Source: Paractinoplanes ferrugineus
Lineage (GTDB): Bacteria > Actinomycetota > Actinomycetes > Mycobacteriales > Micromonosporaceae
Direction: 5' to 3'
Length of the DNA stretch: 33,967 nt
NCBI RefSeq assembly: GCF_016862195.1
Contig: NZ_BOMM01000091.1
Coordinates: 1 to 33,967 of the forward strand
This document shows, piece after piece, positions 31,278-33,967 of the stretch; the stretch's first letter is position 1; every line of letters starts with the position of its first letter. The notes below the pieces were generated by a model. The model was not told the DNA's origin and searched no databases. It saw only the letters and a program-made list of their open reading frames with translations. The translations under genes were made by a program, and so were the position numbers.

Positions 31278-32843
31278 CTAGAACATCGCGATCACGGCGT
31301 TCACAAGCGCGATGACCGGTGTCCCCACCTCACTAGCCAATTCGGCGGCCTTCCTTAGCCCATCGCCGAACGTCTCAAGCACCCTCCGGCGAGGGGCGTC
31401 AGACGTCGCCTCCCCTGTAAAGTCGCTAAGCTCCCGCCCGACTGCTTCGCCATCTGCCTGCGGTAGCTCCTTTGCGAGATTCGAAACGGCCAGGATCAAC
31501 TCTTCGAGCAGCCTTTTGAGACCCGTATCTGCCGTCGAGTTGCCGAGTTGTTGAAAGCTGTTCTGAATCTTCGCGTCGATGCCCACAATTCCGGTGATAG
31601 AACCACTGACGTTCCCTATCTGAATCCGCTTGCTCTCGTCATGCACGGTGACTCCATCTCCTAAGTAGGCCGTCCCGACATGTATTGATTGCCGGGTTGC
31701 ATGATTAGCGCTCCTGGAAAGCTCGCCGTTGGCGATCATCGAAATTGTCCTGCGTGCCGCCCTGATGCTCTGGAGATTTTTCCCTAGATCGCTCTTCGTG
31801 GCCAGATCTTCGTTAACGTAGACTTCAATGAGTCGCGCGACATTCCTCCGAGCCGAAGATAGGCTTTGATGGAGGCCCGGGATATCTCCCTTTGCGACCA
31901 GGTTGTCAAAGCCGTAAGCCATCCTTAGAATGTCCGATTGCGGGAGGCCAAATCGGACTTCTTTTCGCAATGTCCGCACTGCGTCCACTAGATACTGTTG
32001 TAGGCGATCGGAGGCGTCAGTGCCGCGCTGGACCTTTATGCGACCTCGAGAAAGGAGGCGTAGGGTTTGTCGTAGAACTTCTCGCTCGGAATGAAGTCGA
32101 ACCAGGTGGATTCGCAGCGCGCGAAACTCACTCGCTTCGGCGGTGCCGTCCGTCCGCATAATCCACGCGACGCTTGATCGGCTTGCGTGCCAGAGTTGCA
32201 TGTGATCCAGTGATACGCCGGGAATTGCGTTGGGGTTCTTCAACCTCCTGGGGCGAGCCGTTTCGCGAAGCTCAAGTAGCGTGAGCATGCGCCCCGGTGT
32301 CACCCACCATTTTTCTAGGGTTCCAGCTCGCACGGCTTCTTGAGTGCTTGTATTAGCGAGTAAGGCTGCGGCGAGATCGTTATCCATGCGCGCGAGGCTG
32401 ATCAGCTCTGGGCTCCGCGCTTGGGGAATCGAAACTGGCACGTCCATAAGATGCTGAACTAGCTGAATCGGAGGAAGGCCAGCAAGCCGATCGAGACGTT
32501 TCCGCGCTGCAGTTCTATTCCCGAGACCAATCTCGAATCGAAGCATTCCGTTCCCGTTCCCATAGAGTCGCCTGAAATGGCACATTAACCCTTGGTCCCG
32601 GTGGCTGGTCGGAATGCGGACCGCGGCCGAAGCTTCACAGAACGCGTTTTCTCCGGGCCAGAATCCCGGAGAGTTGCGTGGCCGAGGATATATCGCGCCG
32701 GTCGACCTCACGAATTGACGACCCGGCTCTGCATCCGGCCACGTAGGTGATGGAAGACGATGCGTCTCGCCCGGACAGAATGGACGTACGTCAGCAAATG
32801 GCAAGTGAGCAATGAAGAAGAAGGGCGGATATACTTTGGTCAC
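31278..32843 (-). CDS. Unrecognised 521-aa multidomain protein in AT-richer island
   Basis: I do not recognise a named family. The GTG at 32843 has GGGGAGG ten bases upstream. Residues 1-110 form a Pro/Arg-rich domain (FIAHLPFADVRPFCPG, FVRSTGAIYPRPRNSPGFW, FRRLYGNGNGMLRFEIGLG). Residues about 110-380 look alpha-helical and include LEKWWVTPGRMLTLLELRE and a heptad-like stretch, FRALRIHLVRLHSEREVLRQ. A short strand-rich segment, IQIGNVSGSITGIVG (407-421), follows, then a helical tail ending GTPVIALVNAVIAMF. Tails of this kind recur at the ends of otherwise unrelated bacterial proteins. The IQIG tetrad resembles the core of RHIM-like amyloid signalling motifs; that reading is speculative. There are no transmembrane helices or signal peptide. 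A signalling or conflict-system role is possible only by analogy. Confidence 0.75.
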   Translation of the reverse strand: MTKVYPPFFFIAHLPFADVRPFCPGETHRLPSPTWPDAEPGRQFVRSTGAIYPRPRNSPGFWPGENAFCEASAAVRIPTSHRDQGLMCHFRRLYGNGNGMLRFEIGLGNRTAARKRLDRLAGLPPIQLVQHLMDVPVSIPQARSPELISLARMDNDLAAALLANTSTQEAVRAGTLEKWWVTPGRMLTLLELRETARPRRLKNPNAIPGVSLDHMQLWHASRSSVAWIMRTDGTAEASEFRALRIHLVRLHSEREVLRQTLRLLSRGRIKVQRGTDASDRLQQYLVDAVRTLRKEVRFGLPQSDILRMAYGFDNLVAKGDIPGLHQSLSSARRNVARLIEVYVNEDLATKSDLGKNLQSIRAARRTISMIANGELSRSANHATRQSIHVGTAYLGDGVTVHDESKRIQIGNVSGSITGIVGIDAKIQNSFQQLGNSTADTGLKRLLEELILAVSNLAKELPQADGEAVGRELSDFTGEATSDAPRRRVLETFGDGLRKAAELASEVGTPVIALVNAVIAMF

Positions 32844-33078
32844 TTTTTGTTAACCTCCCCGTCGGCGAACGTTGGGGGGCGCCTCTGGCCATCCAGTGCT
32901 GAAGGTCTTCGTCTGGCCGCATCAAGCACATGATCCGCTGTCGTGCGCCTGTAACACCAGACGCCTGAATATACCGGCACACTGCGCCTTCGACAAACTC
33001 TCGGCAGGGCCACTCCTCGTCCGGCGCAGTAGACGTGGTTTGAGTCCAGCGGAGACGTACTTCTACCAACGACATCAT
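32791..33078 (-). CDS. Doubtful small hypothetical protein
   Basis: This 95-codon frame (MMSLVEVRLRWTQT ... CREFVEGAVCRYIQ ... RIMCLMRPDEDLQHWM) lies immediately upstream of the 521-aa gene and overlaps its start by 53 bp on the same strand. The composition looks protein-like in its first 70 residues. There is no ribosome site before either ATG, the tail becomes odd once it enters the overlap, and no family is recognised. If it is not real, 32844-33341 is a second gene-free stretch of about 500 bp. Confidence 0.3.
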   Translation of the reverse strand: MMSLVEVRLRWTQTTSTAPDEEWPCREFVEGAVCRYIQASGVTGARQRIMCLMRPDEDLQHWMARGAPQRSPTGRLTKSDQSISALLLHCSLAIC

Positions 33079-33341
33079 GGTCACGCGGTACGGCCAGCAG
33101 GAAATCTGTTCATGGCTTCCGAGCGTTCGGCTTCTCCGAAGCATTGCGGAGTCGCCTTCGACGCCCTCATTTGCCGCCGATAAAGCGCGCCCACGCCCCC
33201 TTCGCGCCTTGTGCGAGGGGCCGACGTGTGGTTGCGGGAGCAAGGCCCGCCGGCGAGGGCAACGGTACGAGCTCCGATCGCTCCTTGGCGCACGGACGTG
33301 CCGCTGACCGGGCGGACACCGGCCAGCCCACCGCCGGGTGG

Positions 33342-33701
33342 CTAACCGTCGGAAGTTTTAATGGCGGCGGTGACTTGGCGCTCATCCCCGGTGTCGAAGA
33401 ACGCATCGAGGTAGGCGGCCGGTGGGAGTTGGCTGTCGCGGAGTAGGGAAAAGAGCTCAGCCCCATGGCTGAGTTCGTCGGCCAAGGTGTAGACCTGCGC
33501 CAAGCCGAGGTATTCGCCGGCCAGGTCGGCGGCGTACTCTCCGGCCTCGCCCTCGGCCAGAGTCACTGCCTCAGCGGGCGATGACGCGCGCCAGAGCGTT
33601 ATCCGTTCCTCGTACGTCGCGGGCGCTTCCGCATTAAGCCGGAAAAGGCACCGGACCGAGAACCAAGCTTTCTGCGTCTCCACCCTCGGAGTGTGCCCCA
33701 T
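33342..33701 (-). CDS. DUF4288-like small protein
   Basis: This is a 119-aa cytosolic protein. Its pattern WFSVRCLFRL, YEERITLWRASSPAEAVTLAEGEAGEYA, YLGLAQVYTLADE and AELFSLLRDSQLPPAAYLDAFFDTG resembles small actinobacterial proteins of the DUF4288 type. I know of no established function for them. Codon use is closer to the chromosome than that of the 521-aa gene, so it may belong to resident DNA or to a separate insertion. The ATG at 33701 lacks a clear ribosome site. Nothing nearby suggests a pathway. Confidence 0.68.
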   Translation of the reverse strand: MGHTPRVETQKAWFSVRCLFRLNAEAPATYEERITLWRASSPAEAVTLAEGEAGEYAADLAGEYLGLAQVYTLADELSHGAELFSLLRDSQLPPAAYLDAFFDTGDERQVTAAIKTSDG

Positions 33702-33735
33702 CAGCCGAGCAACGCACTCTCTTGCCGCCGAGCAG

Positions 33736-33830
33736 GCGCGCCGGGCTACCGGACTCGAACCGGCTCATACCTTGCGGTCGTTAGCAGAACGCTAGTAACG
33801 GACTTTCCCATCCACCTTTGCCCGGCGCGC
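33736..33830 (-). other. tRNA-like element or degenerate tRNA (possible attachment site)
   Basis: On the minus strand a perfect 11-bp stem (33830-33820 with 33746-33736, GCGCGCCGGGC/GCCCGGCGCGC) encloses about 73 nt. Inside it is a T-arm, GCCGG-TTCGAGT-CCGGT, with the expected TTCGAxT loop and five stem pairs. A small ACC-GCAA-GGT hairpin sits where a class II tRNA has its variable arm. CTGCTAA is the usual anticodon loop of tRNA-Ser(GCU), but its flanks pair badly and the D-arm is not recognisable. The total length of 95 nt fits a class II tRNA. It may be a decayed or foreign tRNA, or a tRNA-derived integration site. Confidence 0.35.
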
Positions 33831-33955
33831 TTGACGAGGCTATCTGCCGGTCGGCGTCGCTGGACGCTGGAGAACGCGGACTCGAAGCAGTTCTGGATGC
33901 CGCTGCTTCCGAGCTGCCGGCCCTGACCGCCCTCATCGAGTCAACGCGGAGGTAG
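33785..33955 (+). other. Coding-looking 3' fragment without a start
   Basis: The frame ending at TAG 33953-33955 reads LPGALDEAICRSASLDAGER then GLEAVLDAAASELPALTALI. It has actinobacterial codon use and a helix-like pattern. It begins after a stop at 33782-33784 and contains no ATG or GTG, so it looks like the tail of a gene whose 5' part has been lost or replaced by the tRNA-like element. An ATG at 33965 with GGAGG upstream may start the next gene, outside the window. Confidence 0.3.
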
Positions 33956-33967
33956 GCAAGCACAATG

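Noticed and set aside
33736..33830. Annotation as a functional tRNA-Ser(GCU)
   Set aside because: The anticodon stem and D-arm do not pair and position 8 is not T, so an intact tRNA cannot be supported by eye.

Overview
The window is high-GC actinobacterial DNA. It has GTG starts, several probable leaderless genes, an ECF42-type sigma factor with C-terminal TPRs, a Pls-like peptide synthetase and SigF-type partner-switch parts. The gene mix suggests a Micromonosporaceae-like actinomycete such as Actinoplanes, but that genus call is inference. About 1-30.9 kb is ordinary dense chromosome. From about 30.9 kb to the end the DNA is visibly AT-richer, gene-poor and codon-atypical, which suggests an acquired or decaying island.

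Left part (1-10.5 kb). A glycogen debranching enzyme tail is followed by an 18-bp minisatellite. Next come a divergent STAS protein and RsbW-like ATPase, and a leaderless patatin lipase. A two-gene minus-strand operon then encodes a 1269-aa A-T-(TM-C)x3 synthetase of the poly-lysine synthetase type, coupled by an ATGA overlap to an M1 metallopeptidase. Its A-domain pocket reads D-A-E-S-I-G-T-V-V-K, a lysine-like code. A Rph/PEP-synthase-like phosphotransferase is divergent from it and is followed by a tiny protein with a duplicated RSAR-x-G-x-FV motif.

Middle (10.5-20.1 kb). This holds a secreted PIG-L deacetylase with two C-terminal beta-sandwich repeats, a secreted lysozyme-like protein, and a SLOG-fold protein with a coding minisatellite. 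A histidine kinase/response regulator operon lies divergent to an ABC exporter (ATPase plus FtsX/MacB-type permease).

20.1-30.9 kb. An ECF42 sigma gene follows a DGPF/YciI gene that carries a one-base frameshift. A SnoaL-like gene is divergent, and the region between them is a perfect 14-bp inverted repeat that can be read as two face-to-face ECF42 promoters. Then come a MarR regulator divergent to an FAD monooxygenase, and a secreted Cip1-like protein with an exact CebR-type operator (TGGGAGCGCTCCCA). These are followed by a CPBP protease/SDR operon, an aldehyde dehydrogenase, and a divergent pair of c-di-GMP enzymes with related membrane sensor halves.

Right end (30.9-34 kb). Two orphan palindromes sit at the composition boundary. 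Beyond them are a 521-aa unrecognised multidomain protein, a doubtful small ORF, a DUF4288-like protein, a tRNA-like element and a coding-looking fragment. No CRISPR array, IS element or rRNA was seen.
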